From assembly GCA_009760855.2 (NCBI GenBank), contig WPIO01000098.1, positions 1,005,501 through 1,069,500 of the forward strand: DNA of 64,000 nucleotides. Direction: 5' to 3'. Below, piece by piece: positions 1-11,269 of the stretch; position 1 is the first letter of the stretch, and each line of letters starts with the position of its first letter. The notes beneath the pieces are model-generated. The model had not been told where the DNA came from, made no database searches, and was given only the letters and a program-made list of their open reading frames with translations. The position numbers were made by a program, and so were the translations under genes. Source of the DNA: Cristatella mucedo (Eukaryota; Bryozoa; Phylactolaemata; Cristatellidae).

Positions 1-620
1 GCAGCTGCTCCAGCTGCTGTTCCAGCAGCTGCTTCAGCTGCTGCTCCAGCTTCTGCTCCAGCTGCTGGTTATGTTGCTGCTCCAGCTGCTGCTTACGCCG
101 CTACTCCAGCTGCTGCTGTAGCTGCTGCTCATGCAACTGCTCCAGCTTCTGCTGCAGCTGCTGCTCTAGCTGCTGCTCCAGCTGCTGCTCCAGCAGCTGC
201 TTCAGGAGCTGCTCCAGCTGATGCACTATCTTCTGCTCCAATTGTTGCTTCAGCTGCTGCTCCAGCTGATTCTCCAGCTGCTGCTATAGCTGCTGCTCCA
301 GCAGCTGCACCTGCTGCTGCTCCAGCTGCTGCTCCAGCTGCTTCTCCAGCTGATGCTCTATCTGCTGCTCCAGTGGTTGCTCCAGTGGCAGCTCCATTTT
401 CTGCTCCATCTGCTGCTATAGATGCTGCTCCAGCAGCTGCACCTGCTGCTGCTCCAGCTGCTGCTCCAGCTGCTGTTACAGCAGCTGCACCTGCTGCTGC
501 TCAGACTGCTGCTCCAGCTGCTGCTCCAGCTGCTGCTCCAGCAGCTGCTCCAGCTGCTGCTCCAGCTGCTGCTATAGCTACTGTTACTGCTGCTGCTTTA
601 GCTGCTGATTAAGCTGCTTG
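1..620. repeat. Higher-order repeat copy 1 within the dodecamer satellite
   Basis: This segment matches 2110-2729 almost base for base at a constant offset of 2109. Shared rare variants include GGTTATGTTGCT, GATGCACTATCT and GTTACAGCAGCT. Only scattered substitutions were seen over roughly 570 bp and no indels. The copy may begin left of the window. Confidence 0.85.
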
Positions 621-2109
621 TGTAGCTGGTGCTTAAGCTGCTGCTCCAGCAGCTGCTCTAGCTGCTGATCCAGCTGCTGCTCCAGCTGCTGCTCCAGCTG
701 CTGCTCCAGCTGCTGCTTCGGCTGCTGCTCCACCTGCTGCTCCGGCTGCAGCTCCAGCTGCTGCTCCAGCTGCTGCTCCAGCTGCTACTTAAGCTGCTGC
801 TATAGCTGCAGCTATTGCTCTGCTCTAGCTGCTGCTCAAGCAGCTGCACCAGCTGCTGCTCCAGCTTCTGCTCAAGCAGCTGCTCCAGCTGCTGTTCCAG
901 CTGCAGCTCCAGCTGCTGCTCCAGCTGCTGGTTCAGTTGCTCCTCCAGCCGCTGCTTACACCGCTGCTCCAGCTGCTGCTTTACCTGCTGCTCCTGCAGC
1001 TGCTCCAGCTTCTGCTCCAGCTGCTGCTCCAGCTGCTGCTCCAGAAGCTGCTCTACCTGCTGCTCTAGCTGCTGCTCCCGCTGCCGCTCTAGCTGCTGCT
1101 TCAGCGTCTGCTCCAGCTGCTGATCCAGCTACTGCTATAGCTGCTGCTCCAGCAGCTGCTCCAGCTGCTGCTCCAGCTGCTGCCCCACCTGTTGCTCCAG
1201 CTGCTGCTCTAGCTGCTGCTCCGGCTGCTGCTCCAGCTGCTGCTCCAGCTTCTAATCAAGCTGCTGCTCCAGCTGCTGTTCCAGCTGCTGCTCTAGCTGC
1301 TGCATCAGCTGCTGCTCCAGCTGCTGGTTCACTTGCTGCTCCAGCAGTTCCTCCAGCTGCTGCTTTCGCTGCTGCTCCAGCTGCTGCTATAGCTGCTGCT
1401 CCTGCAGCTGCTCCAGCAGCTGCTCCAGCATCTGCTCCAGCTAATGCTCTATTTGCTGCTCCAGTTGTTGCTTCAGCTGCTGCTCCAGCTTCTTCTCCAG
1501 CTGCTGCTACAGCTGCTGCTCCAGCAGCTGCACCAGCTGCTGCTCCAGCTGCTTCTCTGCTGCTGTTCCACCTGATGCTCTATCTGCTGCTCCAGTTGTT
1601 GCTCCAGCGACTGCTCCAGCTTCTGCTCCAGCGGCTGCTATAGCTGCTGCTCCAGCAGCTGCACCAGCTGCTGCTCCAGCTGCTGCTCCAGCTACTGCTC
1701 CAGCTGATGCTCCAGCTGCTGTTACAGCAGCTGCACCTGCTGCTGCTCGGACTGCAGCTCCAGCGGCAGCTCCAGCTGCTGCTCCAGCTGCTTCTCCAGC
1801 TGCTGCTTCAGCTGCTGCTCCAGCTGCTACTATAGCTGCTGCTCCACTAGCTGCTATAGCAGCTACACTTGCAGCTGCTCCAGCTGCTGCTCCAGCTTCT
1901 GCTCCAGCAGCTGCTAAAGCTGCTCCTCCAGCTCCTGCTCCAGCTGCTGCTCCAGCTGCTCCTTCAGCTCCTGCTCCAGCTGCTGCTCCAGCTGCTGCTC
2001 CAGCTGCTGCTCCAGCTGCTACTTAAGCTGCTGCTATAGCTGCAGCTATAGCTCTGCTCAAGCTGCTGCTCCAGCATCTGCACCAGCTCCTGCTCCAGCT
2101 TCAGCTCAA

Positions 2110-2729
2110 GCAGCTGCTCCAGCTGCTGTTCCAGCAGCTGCTTCAGCTGCTGCTCCAGCTTCTGCTCCAGCTGCTGGTTATGTTGCTGCTCCAGCTGCTG
2201 CTTACGCCGCTACTCCAGCTGCTGCTGTAGCTGCTGCTCATGCAACTGCTCCAGCTTCTGCTGCAGCTGCTGCTCTAGCTGCTGCTCCAGCTGCTGCTCC
2301 AGCGGCTGCTCCAGCAGCTGCTCCAGCTGATGCACTATCTTCTGCTCCAATTGTTGCTTCAGCTGCTGCTCCAGCTGATTCTCCAGCTGCTGCTATAGCT
2401 GCTGCTCCAGCAGCTGCACCTGCTGCTGCTCCAGCTGCTGCTCCAGCTGCTTCTCCAGCTGATGCTCTATCTGCTGCTCCAGTGGTTGCTCCAGTGGCAG
2501 CTCCATTTTCTGCTCCATCTGCTGCTATAGATGCTGCTCCAGCAGCTGCACCTGCTGCTGCTCCAGCTGCTGCTCCAGCTGCTGTTACAGCAGCTGCACC
2601 TGCTGCTGCTCAGACTGCTGCTCCAGCTGCTGCTCCAGCTGCTGCTCGAGCAGCTGCTCCAGCTGCTGCTCCAGCTGCTGCTATAGCTGCTGCTCCGGCA
2701 GCAGCTCCTGCAGCTACACCTGCTACTGG
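2110..2729. repeat. Higher-order repeat copy 2 within the dodecamer satellite
   Basis: Partner of the block at 1-620, offset 2109. After about 2690 the two copies part company: here the Ala/Pro frame continues to 2949, while copy 1 reaches TAA at 612. Confidence 0.85.
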
Positions 2730-3123
2730 TCCAGCTGCTGCTCCAGCTGCTGCTCCAGCTGCTGCTCCAGCTGCTGCTCCAGCTGCTGCTATAACTGCTG
2801 CTCCAGCTTCTGCTCAAGCTGCTGCTCCAGCTGCTGTACCAGCTGCTGCTCCAGCTGCTGCTCCAGCTGCGACTCCAGCTGCTGCTTACGCCGCTGCTCT
2901 AGCTGCTGCTATAGCAGCTGTTACTGCTGCTGCTTTAGCTGCTGATTAAGCTTCTTGTGTAGGTGGTGCTAATGCTGCTGCTCCAGCAGCCTCTTAAGCT
3001 GCTGCTCCAGCTGCTGCCCCAGCTGCTACTTCAGCTGCTGCTCCAGCTGCTGCTCCAGCAGCTGCTCTAGCTGCTGGTTCTGCTGCTGCTTCAGCTGCTG
3101 CTCCAGGTTCTGCTTAAGCTGCT

Positions 3124-3747
3124 GCTATAGCTGCTGTTACTGCTGCTGCTTTAGCTGCTGATTAAGCTTCTTGTGTAGCTGGTGCTTAAGCTGCTACACC
3201 AGTTGTTGCTCCAGCTGCTGCTCTAGCTGCTGCTTTAGCTGCTGCTCCAGCAGCTGCACCTGCTGCTGCTCCAGCTGCTCCTCCAGCTGCTTCTCCAGCT
3301 GCTTCTCCAGCTGCTGCTCTAGCTGCTGCTCCAGCTGCTGGTATAGCTGCTGCTCCAGCTGCTGCTCTAGCTACTGCTCTAGCTGCTGCTTCAGCTGCTG
3401 CTCCAGCTGCTGCTCAAGCTGCTGCTCCAGCTGCTGCTATAGCTGCTGTTACTGCTGCTGCTTTAGCTGCTGATTAAGCTTCTTGTGTAGCTGGTGCTTA
3501 AGCTGCTACACCAGTTGTTGCTCCAGCTGCTGCTCTAGCTGCTGCTTTAGCTGCTGCTCCAGCAGCTGCACCTGCTGCTGCTCCAGCTGCTCCTCCAGCT
3601 GCTTCTTCAGCTGCTTCTCCAGCTGCTGCTCTAGCTGCTGCTCCAGCTGCTGGTATAGCTGCTGCTCCAGCAGCTGCTCTAGCTACTGCTCCAGCTGCTG
3701 CTCCAGCTGCTGCTCCACCTGCTGCTCCTGCTGCTGCTGCAGCTGCT
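3124..3747. repeat. Tandem duplication of a 312-bp block (26 dodecamers)
   Basis: 3124-3435 and 3436-3747 are consecutive copies beginning at the same rare module (GCTATAGCTGCTGTTACTGC). They share the non-standard stretch GATTAAGCTTCTTGTGTAGC and drift apart only in the last 80 bp or so. The length is an exact multiple of 12, as expected from unequal exchange or slippage in register. Confidence 0.85.
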
Positions 3748-5315
3748 GCTTAAGCTGCTGCTCCAGCTGCAGCTATAGCTGCTGCTCCAGCAGCTGCTCC
3801 ACCTGCTGTTTAAGCTGGTGTCCCGCTACTGCTGCATCTGCTGCACCAGCTCCTGCTTTAGCCACTGCTTTATCTCATGCTTTAGCTGCTGGTTAAGAGG
3901 CTGGTCCAGCAGCTGCTGCAGCTGCTACTACAGCTGCTGCTCTAGCTGCTGCTCCAGCTCCTGCTTTAGCTGCTGCTCTAGCTCCTGCTATAGCTGCTGT
4001 TCCAGCTGCTACTCCCTCTACTGCTCTATATTCTGCTTAAGATACTGCTCAACCTGTTGCTAGTGCTTCTGCTCCAGCCACTGCTTTAACTTTTGCTTTT
4101 GCTGCTGCTATAGTTGCTCTTTACCTTGTGCTCCAGCTTGTCGTGCAGCTTCTCTACATGCTGCCTCAGCTGCTGCTCCGGCTGCATCTTTTGGCAAAAC
4201 TTCAGCTGCTGCTCTAGCTGCTGCTTTGTCTGCTCCACCAGCTGCTTCTTTCTCTGCCACTACAGCTTCTGCTCCAGCTTCTGCTTCAATTGCTGCTCCA
4301 GCTGCTGAAACCGCTGCGGACGCAGCTGCAGCTGTATCATAAGCTCTAACAGCTGCTCCAGCTAAATCTCTAGCTGCTGCTCAAGCAGCTGCTCCAGATG
4401 CACCTTATGCTTGATCTGGCGCTTTAGCTGCTGCTCTAGCTGGTGCTTTAGTGGCTGTTTCAGCTGCGTCTGCAGCTGGTTCTCCAGTTGCTGTTCCAGC
4501 TGCCGCTCAAGCTGCTGAACCAGCTGCTACTTTAGCTTCTTTTTTGCCTGCGGCTCCAGCTACTGCTTACGCTGCTGCCCAATCTGCTGCTTAAGCAGCT
4601 ACTATAGCTGCTGCTTTAACTGCTCCTTTAGCATCTCCAGCTGCCACTCTACCTGCTGATCGAGCTGCTACTTCACCAGCTGTTCTTGTGGCTGCACCAG
4701 CTGCAGCTTCACCTTCAGTTTGAGCTGCTTCTCTAGCTGATGCCTAAGGTGCTGCTTTGGCTGCTGCTTAAGCTTCTGGTTTAGCAGCTGCTCCAGCTGT
4801 TGCTCCAGCTGCTAGTCTAGTGGCTGCTTTAGCTGCTGCTCTCGCTGATGCTCCAGCTGTTGCTCGAGCAGCTGGCGTCCCTGCTGCTTTAGCTTTCGGT
4901 TAAATTGCTACTTTAGTGCTGCTAAAGCTGGTGCTCCAGATGATGCTGCGGCTAGTGGTCTTACTGCTGCTTCACCTGCTGCTTTATCAACTGATTTAGC
5001 TGCAGCTTTAGTGCTGTTTCAGCTGCTGCCTCAGCAGCTGATCCAGCTGCTGCTTTACCTGCTGCTCCAGCTGCTTGTTGAGGTGCGGATTTTGCAGCTG
5101 CTTCAGCTTCGGCTACAGCTGTTGCTTCAGCTGCTTCTCCAGTTGCTGCGTTGGCTGCTGCCCCAGCTGCTGCTTTACCTGCTGCTGTAGCTGCTGCTTT
5201 AGTTGCTGCTTTAGCTGCTACTCCAGCTGCTATTTTAGCTGCCGGTTTATCTGCTGCTCCAGCTGCCGCTCCAGCTGCTGCTTCTGCTGCTGCTCCAGCT
5301 GCTGCTCCAGCTGCT

Positions 5316-5470
5316 GCTATAGCTGCTGTTACTGCTGCTGCTTTAGCTGCTGCTATAGCTGCTGTTACTGCTGCTGCTTTAGCTACTGATTAAGCTGCTG
5401 CTTTAGCTGCTGCTATAGCTGCTGTTACTGCTGCTGCTTTAGCTGCTGATTAAGCTGCTTGTGTAGCTGC
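5316..5470. repeat. Local amplification of a TAA-containing module in the satellite
   Basis: A module reading GCTATAGCTGCTGTTACTGC followed by GCTGCTTTAGCT occurs at 5316, 5352 and 5412, the last two followed by GATTAAGCT. Related copies start at 571, 2908, 3124 and 3436. The spacings here are 36 and 60 bp, both multiples of 12. The module ends the Ala-rich frame with the same GAT-TAA codons each time. Confidence 0.75.
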
Positions 5471-5635
5471 TGCTCCAGCTGTTGCACCAGCTGCTGCTCC
5501 AGCTGCTGATGAGGCAGCTGCTCCAGCTGCTGCTCCAGCTGCTGCTCCAGCTGCTGCTCCAGCTGCTGCTCCAGCTGCTGCTCCAGCTGCTGTTGAGGCA
5601 GCTGCTCCAGCTGCCGCTGCAGCTGCTGCTTCAGT

Positions 5636-5766
5636 TATAATAAGAATAATTTCTTTAGACATTGCCCTAAGAGAATTTAATCTCTATTCAAGCCCTTCAC
5701 TATTGCCTCGGAGTGTGAGCCCACGACCCCATGCATTCCTTGGTCGGGGCGATCACCTTAGCCGCT
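5636..5766 (-). mobile_element. SINE-B copy nested in the dodecamer satellite
   Basis: Unlike the satellite around it. Read on the minus strand it has a tRNA-like region (GGTGATCGCC, CCAAGG, GTCGTGGGCTCA) and then a tail with AATAGAGATTAAATTCTCT, as in the other SINE-B copies. The B-box position is mutated (GGGCTCACACTC). Satellite resumes on both sides. Confidence 0.75.
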
Positions 5767-5917
5767 TAAGCTGGTGCTTTATCTGCCGCTTAAGGTTCTG
5801 CTCGAGCTGATTCTGATTTAGCTTATGCTATCTCTGCTGCTCCAGCTGCTGCACCAGCTGCTGCTTCAGATGCTGCTGCTGCTGCTGCTATAGCTGCTGC
5901 TCCAGTTGCTGCTTCAG

Positions 5918-6049
5918 CTATAATAATACAAATGTATTTACATAGTGCCCAAGAAGATGTAATCTCTATTCAGGACCTTCACATTTACCTCGGGGCTTGA
6001 GCCGACGACCCCAGGCAGACCTTGGTCAGGGCAAGCACCTTAACCGTTA
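5918..6049 (-). mobile_element. Second SINE-B copy nested in the satellite
   Basis: Same orientation as the copy 280 bp to the left, and also entered from the sequence GCTGCTTCAGYTATAATAA. The minus strand reads TTAAGGTGCTTGCCCTGACC, then GTCGTCGGCTCAAGCCCCG (a worn B box), then the LINE-like tail. Both copies may descend from one insertion amplified with the satellite; about three quarters of positions appear to match. Confidence 0.75.
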
Positions 6050-6639
6050 CAGCAGCTGCTCCAGCTGCTGCTCTCGATGCTGCTGCTCCAGCTGCTACTG
6101 TTGCTACTTTCCCAGCAGCTGGTCTAGCTGCTCCTTCTGCGGCTTCAGCTGCTGCTTCAGCATTTGCTCCAGCTACTGCTTTAGCTGCTGCTTCGGCTGC
6201 TGCTGAAACAGCAACTTTAGCACTACTTCATCTGCTGATTTAGCTGATGCTTTGACTACTGCTTAAGCAGCTGCTTCTGCTCCTTCTCCAGCTGCTGTTA
6301 CTGCTGCTACTTTAGCTGCTGGTTCAGCTGCTGCTGTAGCTGCTGATTAAGCTGCTCCTTTAGCTGGTGTTCAAGCTGCTGCTCCATCTGTTGCTGATGC
6401 TGCTGCTTTTGCTGCTGCTCTAGCTGCTGGTCCACCTGCTTGTTAAGCTTGTGTCCCAGCTACTGCTGCAGCTGCTGCACCAGCGGCTGCTTCAGCTGCT
6501 GCTCTAGCTGCTGCTCCAGCTGCTGCTTCAGCTGCTCCTTCAGCTGCTACTTCAGCTGCTAATCCAGCTGCTAGTCCAGCTCCTGCTTCAGCTGCTGGCG
6601 CTGCTTTGCATGCCAGGATTAATGCTGCTCGCGTTTGCC

Positions 6640-6850
6640 TGCTGCTGCTAGGCAGTCACTCAAAGCTGCTCATCGCTAATTACTTGTAAATATATCTTTT
6701 AGGTTTATCGCTTCTTCCTGCTCGCGGCCTTCGGTACTTCTTACAGCTGCTTGCTTCACTTTATCTATGCTCTCTGGTTATAATTATTATTACAGTCATC
6801 ATTAATAATATTAGTCGTTCCCCCAGTGGCATGCTACATAACTCATTCGT
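6640..6850. other. Transition from satellite to non-satellite DNA
   Basis: Dodecamer remnants (GCTGCTCGCG, CTGCTGCTGC) fade by about 6660. The rest is AT-richer with a short ATTATTATTA tract near 6785. I see no gene here. Confidence 0.5.
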
Positions 6851-7220
6851 TGGCAAGCGGGTAATGGAATTCCCAGTCATGGTAATATGGTCCACACTAC
6901 AGCATGGAGCTGGGTTAGGTGGAAACGGGACAGGGCTCCGCTACTCGTAGCGTCTCTTATTACTAGCCTGCAAGCAAGGCTCACTAGGAACTGTGAATGT
7001 CTGCTCACATGTTCGTGTTCCTTGGCAGCGTACTTCTGGGCTGTGCATATAACATATTATTTGAAAAGACTTCCGGAATATCGTTACAGGTGCATTACCT
7101 GAGAAGCCGTAAGTGCATCAGTTTTAGCACTTATCCCATCTACAGAGTAATCAAAATCCGAGTCGAAATATAAAGTAGCCTCGTCATTTAGCACGGTGGA
7201 GTTCAACACAATTAAAATTA

Positions 7221-7390
7221 ATACTAGCTGATTTAACAGCCTCTTTTTGCATTGTAACAGGAGAGCCTTGTCGGCTCTCACCACCACTTGCAGTGGCGAT
7301 AAAGGATCGCCTGCCATAGGATTCGAACCCACGACCTCGGTGCAGAGGTCGTGAAAAGCAACCGCCTTACCTAATGAGCCATTACGGCAA
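7221..7390 (-). mobile_element. SINE-A copy (tRNA-derived)
   Basis: The minus strand begins with a tRNA-like head: A-box-like TGGCTCATTAGG, then B box GGTTCGAATCC (7319-7329), preceded by GAGGTCGTGG. A body follows with TATCGCCACTGCAAGTGGTG, then a tail ending GAGGCTGTTAAATCAGCTAG. The B box matches the Pol III consensus. The minus-strand open frame across it is only the SINE read as protein. Confidence 0.85.
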
Positions 7391-8462
7391 ATAGTCCCAC
7401 TTGTCATGGGCTTGCCCTCTTTCCTTCTTTATGTAGCTGCTGCACCATACGATATTCGGCCTATATTTTCTATCCACGAGACCTGTCGACGCTTTCATAT
7501 TTGCCGACGACATTTTCGACTATGTTGTAGTGTTACTCCTACCAAGGTCAATTCCTTAAGTTCTGCCACTGCCTCTGAAATCAGTCATTCTGTAAATCAT
7601 ACCTTTTTGTAATATCTTATTTCATCTCTTACACAGAGATAGTCGATCGGCCAAAATCGGTTCCAAGATTAAAGCCAATTCTGAGAGATTAAATGATTAT
7701 AGGGATCAAAAAGCACGATAGAGAATTGCCATCCATACATCTAGCCGATGCTAATTGTGCCGAGCTCTCTGACTCTACCACTCCTTTGGCTAGGAGTAGA
7801 GCGCAAGTCATCAGCTCAGGACCAGGGTCACAGACAGCCCTTGACTCCTAATTTTTTCACCTATCAGTAAACTTTTGGCTTCCTCTACACTTGAGGGACA
7901 GCTTAGCATTGCTTATAATCCGGTGGCAGCTTCTGGATTGCATTTGCGTGAGCACAGCTAATCAGCTGCACTAAGAGACCTCGGGCACAGCATTGTGCAG
8001 CTGGCATGATGACTACATCCACATGTCCCTCGACACTCTGAGACGTGATATGCTTGCTACTAGTGCTTTGGTACAAATGCACTAAGAACGTCACAAAGTG
8101 CATTCGCAGGACCTTGCTATGCGAGCGCAGCAATGTGCTTTGCCACTTGGCTCTCTTTTGGGCTTCCGGTTTAATCAGCTGGCTTTTTCTCGAAATGACA
8201 AGCCTAGGCGAAGCCTAGACGTTGACTTCCACTTTGCCTACCATCATTCGACAGTGCGTGGGATCGCTCTGAAGCAAAGCGAAACTCGTTCTAATCATCT
8301 CTTGGCTAAGAAGAGGCAAGTGTTACCAACCACTAGCGTCGTCGGCGCCGCATCTGTCAGCTACCTAGGCAGTACTCTGTATATAGTCGTGTGCACCTAG
8401 TGCTGTAGGACCATTTGATTACAAAGGGCGTGCATGATGTCGTCCCAACGGCCCTCACATGA

Positions 8463-8612
8463 ATGTCATGTATCTCCGTGTGTAACTCCACAAAGCCGTA
8501 AAGAATTGTGGGTGCAAAGCAGAAGAATTTTGTAAAGCCCACTCATAGCCTAAACGGCTTTTGGTATGCATGCGGTACCCTACAGAACATTTTCTTAGAA
8601 CAGTATCTTTGG
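8463..8612 (+). repeat. Family C dispersed repeat
   Basis: About 150 bp with the landmarks ATGTATCTCCGTGTGTAACTCC, AGAATTTTGTAAAGC, AGCCTAAACGGCTTTTGGTA and GCATGCGGTACCC. The same order occurs at 13158, 13700, 16585, 17160 and 17945, and inverted at 25850. I saw no Pol III boxes or open frame; class unknown. Confidence 0.7.
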
Positions 8613-9692
8613 GATGGTGGTAATAGAGATTCTTTGGTGAATACAGACCAGCTGGGACTCAATTTGGACCCTGAACCACACTTATTATTCGCTTTTAGCA
8701 GTAAGATGAATATATAGCGAAATGATTCACAGTAATAAGAAAGCCAAGTGTTGTATCCAATGAAAATGATTCTTAACCTCAACTTGTTAGGGCTTTCTCA
8801 TAATATTTGAATGTATATACTAATTTGGCTGATAAGTGTCACCTGATCACATATAACCCAAATTCTTCTGTAACTCCGGCCAGCTGCTTTTTTGCAGCTA
8901 CTTTTCAAATACCAGGATGTATATGTGGGTCTCTTTGAGTCTTTCCACAAAGCATCATAGCTAATACTATTCCAACTCAAGAATACAGAAGAGTCATTGT
9001 AGACATCATCGAGAGCATTGTATACAACCAATCATTCGTCAGGAGGGTAATGGACTTTGCAATGATAATCTCATGATCAAAACTGTTGCACGAAGGTGGG
9101 AGGGAAGTTGGAGCCCGGGTGCAGCTCGACTCTTCCCTTGTCCTAGCCATACTGACTCTTCGTGTGCTGTGAATATCGGCACACATGGTCGCAGTGCTCG
9201 GCTGCAGACTTTTAAGTTCATAGTTATGCTTTTAAGTTGAATTTTATGCCAAAATGCTTTTAAGGTATAACCTCAGAGAAGCATTATGTACTGCTTTTAG
9301 CACTTATCACATCTGCCTTTCAATAAAGATCTGAACTCTATCTGAAGCTACCTCTCATATAGCATGGTAGCTTCAAAATTAGGCCTTGGCCGGTCTCTTG
9401 CCTTCCCAATGCATTCAGTCGCCTCCTTTTCTTTTCTCTCGAAACTACAAGTGTAGGTGAATTTGTGACGCTGACCTTTTTCCCTTGCCTGCCCCTCATT
9501 TGACCTTTTCACGGGATCCCTCACAAGCAGAGCGCTGCTCTTTCTTGTTCCAGCTTGGCCGAGCGAATACGATCGTCCACCATCGTTTGTAGTCGCCGGG
9601 CTGCCAATCGGGTGCAAGCGCACCAGCAGGTCTGGCCTGCTTCCTAGGTTCGCCGTCTACCTCGCCGTGCTGGTTTCGCCCATGGGTTCTTC

Positions 9693-9822
9693 AGCTGCTC
9701 GCCCCGACCAAGGTCTGGCCGTGGTCGTAGGCTCAAGCCCCGTGGCATATGTGAAGCCCTTGAATGGAGATTAAGTTTCCTTTTGGCACTATACAAATGA
9801 ATTATATTCATATTTATGTTAT
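9693..9822 (+). mobile_element. SINE-B copy in unit U2
   Basis: Reads CTCGCCCCGACCAAGGTCTG, GGTCGTAGGCTCAAGCCCC (worn B box), then GTGAAGCCCTTGAATGGAGA and a tail ACTATACAAATGAATTATAT. The A-box end is poorly preserved. Confidence 0.7.
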
Positions 9823-11269
9823 TTACCTACCCACCTAGCTCCGTTGGCAGGGCATGTGTCGGCTACAGATGTTAGATGTAAGCCTCAGCATATCACGAGT
9901 GGGCTCGGGTGCAGCACTCCAGTTTCCTGCACTGCACTTGATCGTATGCACCTGTATCCGGCTCTCATTTGCCACTCTTCACTGAGCATCATTGCCGTGA
10001 AGTGCCGCCAGCAACTTGTCTGCCTGTGCACTCTGTGTGCACAACTCTGTGTGCACTATCTGGGGACGGCGTCGCTGCCAGCACAAGAACCGGCTGGGTA
10101 TTCATCGGGCGAGCTAGAAGTCGAGGCATGCACGCCACAGCAGCACAAGAGCCGACTGTTGATGCCAGACTCGCACACAAGCAAAACATGCACACATCAG
10201 CAGGTTGCAGAGGGGGCTGAAACCTTGATTGATCGAGTTTTCTCTGTTGGTGGTCGTAAGCCGCTAAGGCACGGCGACGCCCAGCTATTGCCTACGGTCA
10301 GCAAAGCTCCTTATGAGAGGCGACAATGTAATCTCCTCGGCCTAAGAGAGCGGTAGCCGTCCGCGAGGTCAATTTGACTGTCGCAGTGCTGTTTGCTGTT
10401 AACCCGCTAGCATATTCTGCCGACATGGCCGTTACGCTTAGGGAAGGCTCGGTTACAGGCACCAAATGCTTTGAATACTGACTGCTGAAAGAGGTAGAGG
10501 TGGATACAATTTGAATCGTCATGAATTCGTTTTTGAGAACTCTCTACGGCACAAAGGCTAATTGGGCAAGCCACGATAGAGAGTGTCTGTGGAACTTTTT
10601 TGAAACATTAAAAGTAATCATAGCAATAAAAATAATCAAAATAATTATTAGCGCTGATGACTCCAAACGATGAGAGCCAGAAAGCAAGTACCGCACGCAC
10701 TGCTATATGTCGGAGTGCCGAAAAAAGAATATCAAATGCAAGACTACTAGATAGTTTCGTGCTAATGCATGACTATCGTCTGTGGCCTCTACCTTAAGTG
10801 AAAAATCTAAATGCTGGATGTATCTATTATGCTAGTTAGAGCATGTCCAGTGATGATCACTAATACGTAGTCACGTTCATGTCGGTTAATTTTGCCACAG
10901 CAGGGAGGAGAGGAAGTAGTCTAATCAGACCGATGGCAGGAAAAACCCAACGGCTGCACAGTCCAGCAAGCAGCTGCTCCGAGTGTCATCTGTCTTTCAT
11001 GACAAGATGGATACGGGTTCGTGCATGTATGAGCTGTATTGGGATTGACCCTACGATTAGCAGCTGGCGTTGATGCAATCACGGCAGTCTTGCACTTTGG
11101 CCCTGCGGCATTCTCAACCCAGCCACGATGAGAGAGGTGGTTGAAGGGCTGCAAAAACTAATTTCGATAAGGTCTAATTTAAGTTTATTTTTATAGTTCA
11201 TTATATAGTTTTATAGTTTATTTTTTTTTGGTTTATTTTTTAAATTAAAGTTATTCTAGACTATCCTCG

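Larger units (their letters stand above)
1..6640. repeat. Degenerate 12-bp satellite, consensus GCTGCTYYAGCT
   Basis: The whole stretch is built from a 12-base unit whose commonest form is GCTGCTCCAGCT. Positions 7-8 vary (CC, TT, AT, CT, TC, CA) while the AGCT core is mostly kept. In one plus frame it reads as Ala/Pro-rich, in another as Ser/Cys-rich, and on the minus strand as Ser/Trp-rich. TAA and TAG triplets interrupt all frames every few dozen to hundred units, so I treat the Ala-rich open frames as by-products. The array runs off the left edge. It is cleanest at 1-3800 and 5240-5630, and decays at 3800-5050 and 5760-6640. The junction CCAGCTGC places a CAGCTG palindrome in most units. 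Confidence 0.95.
6850..9034. repeat. 2-kb-class repeat unit U1
   Basis: First of four diverged copies of a long unit. It opens with a motif like GGGTAATGGAATTCCCAGTC, has TTTTAGCACTTATCCCATCT about 270 bp later, then CGACGACATTTTCGAC, AATCAGTCATTCTGTAAA, AGCTAATCAGCTGCACT and CTCGAAATGACAAGCC in fixed order. U3 and U4 keep the same landmarks in the same order. A SINE-A is inserted at 7221-7390. No open frame is conserved across the copies, so this is non-coding repeat DNA. Confidence 0.7.

Noticed and set aside
373-2949. Ala/Pro-rich open frames (up to 155 codons) as a structural or antifreeze-like protein
   Set aside because: All frames of the dodecamer satellite are open in places and closed by recurring TAA/TAG. 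There is no signal peptide, and duplications preserve stop codons, so no frame is selected.
3171-4308. Cys/Ser-rich frames as metallothionein- or keratin-associated-like proteins
   Set aside because: They are the +1/+2 reading of the same 12-bp satellite and have no independent support.
1-6640. CRISPR-like array
   Set aside because: There are no unique spacers. The repeat is contiguous 12-bp satellite in a eukaryotic context.
7221-7390. True tRNA gene
   Set aside because: A and B boxes are present, but no cloverleaf with a proper acceptor stem and anticodon loop can be drawn, and the sequence continues into a SINE body and tail.
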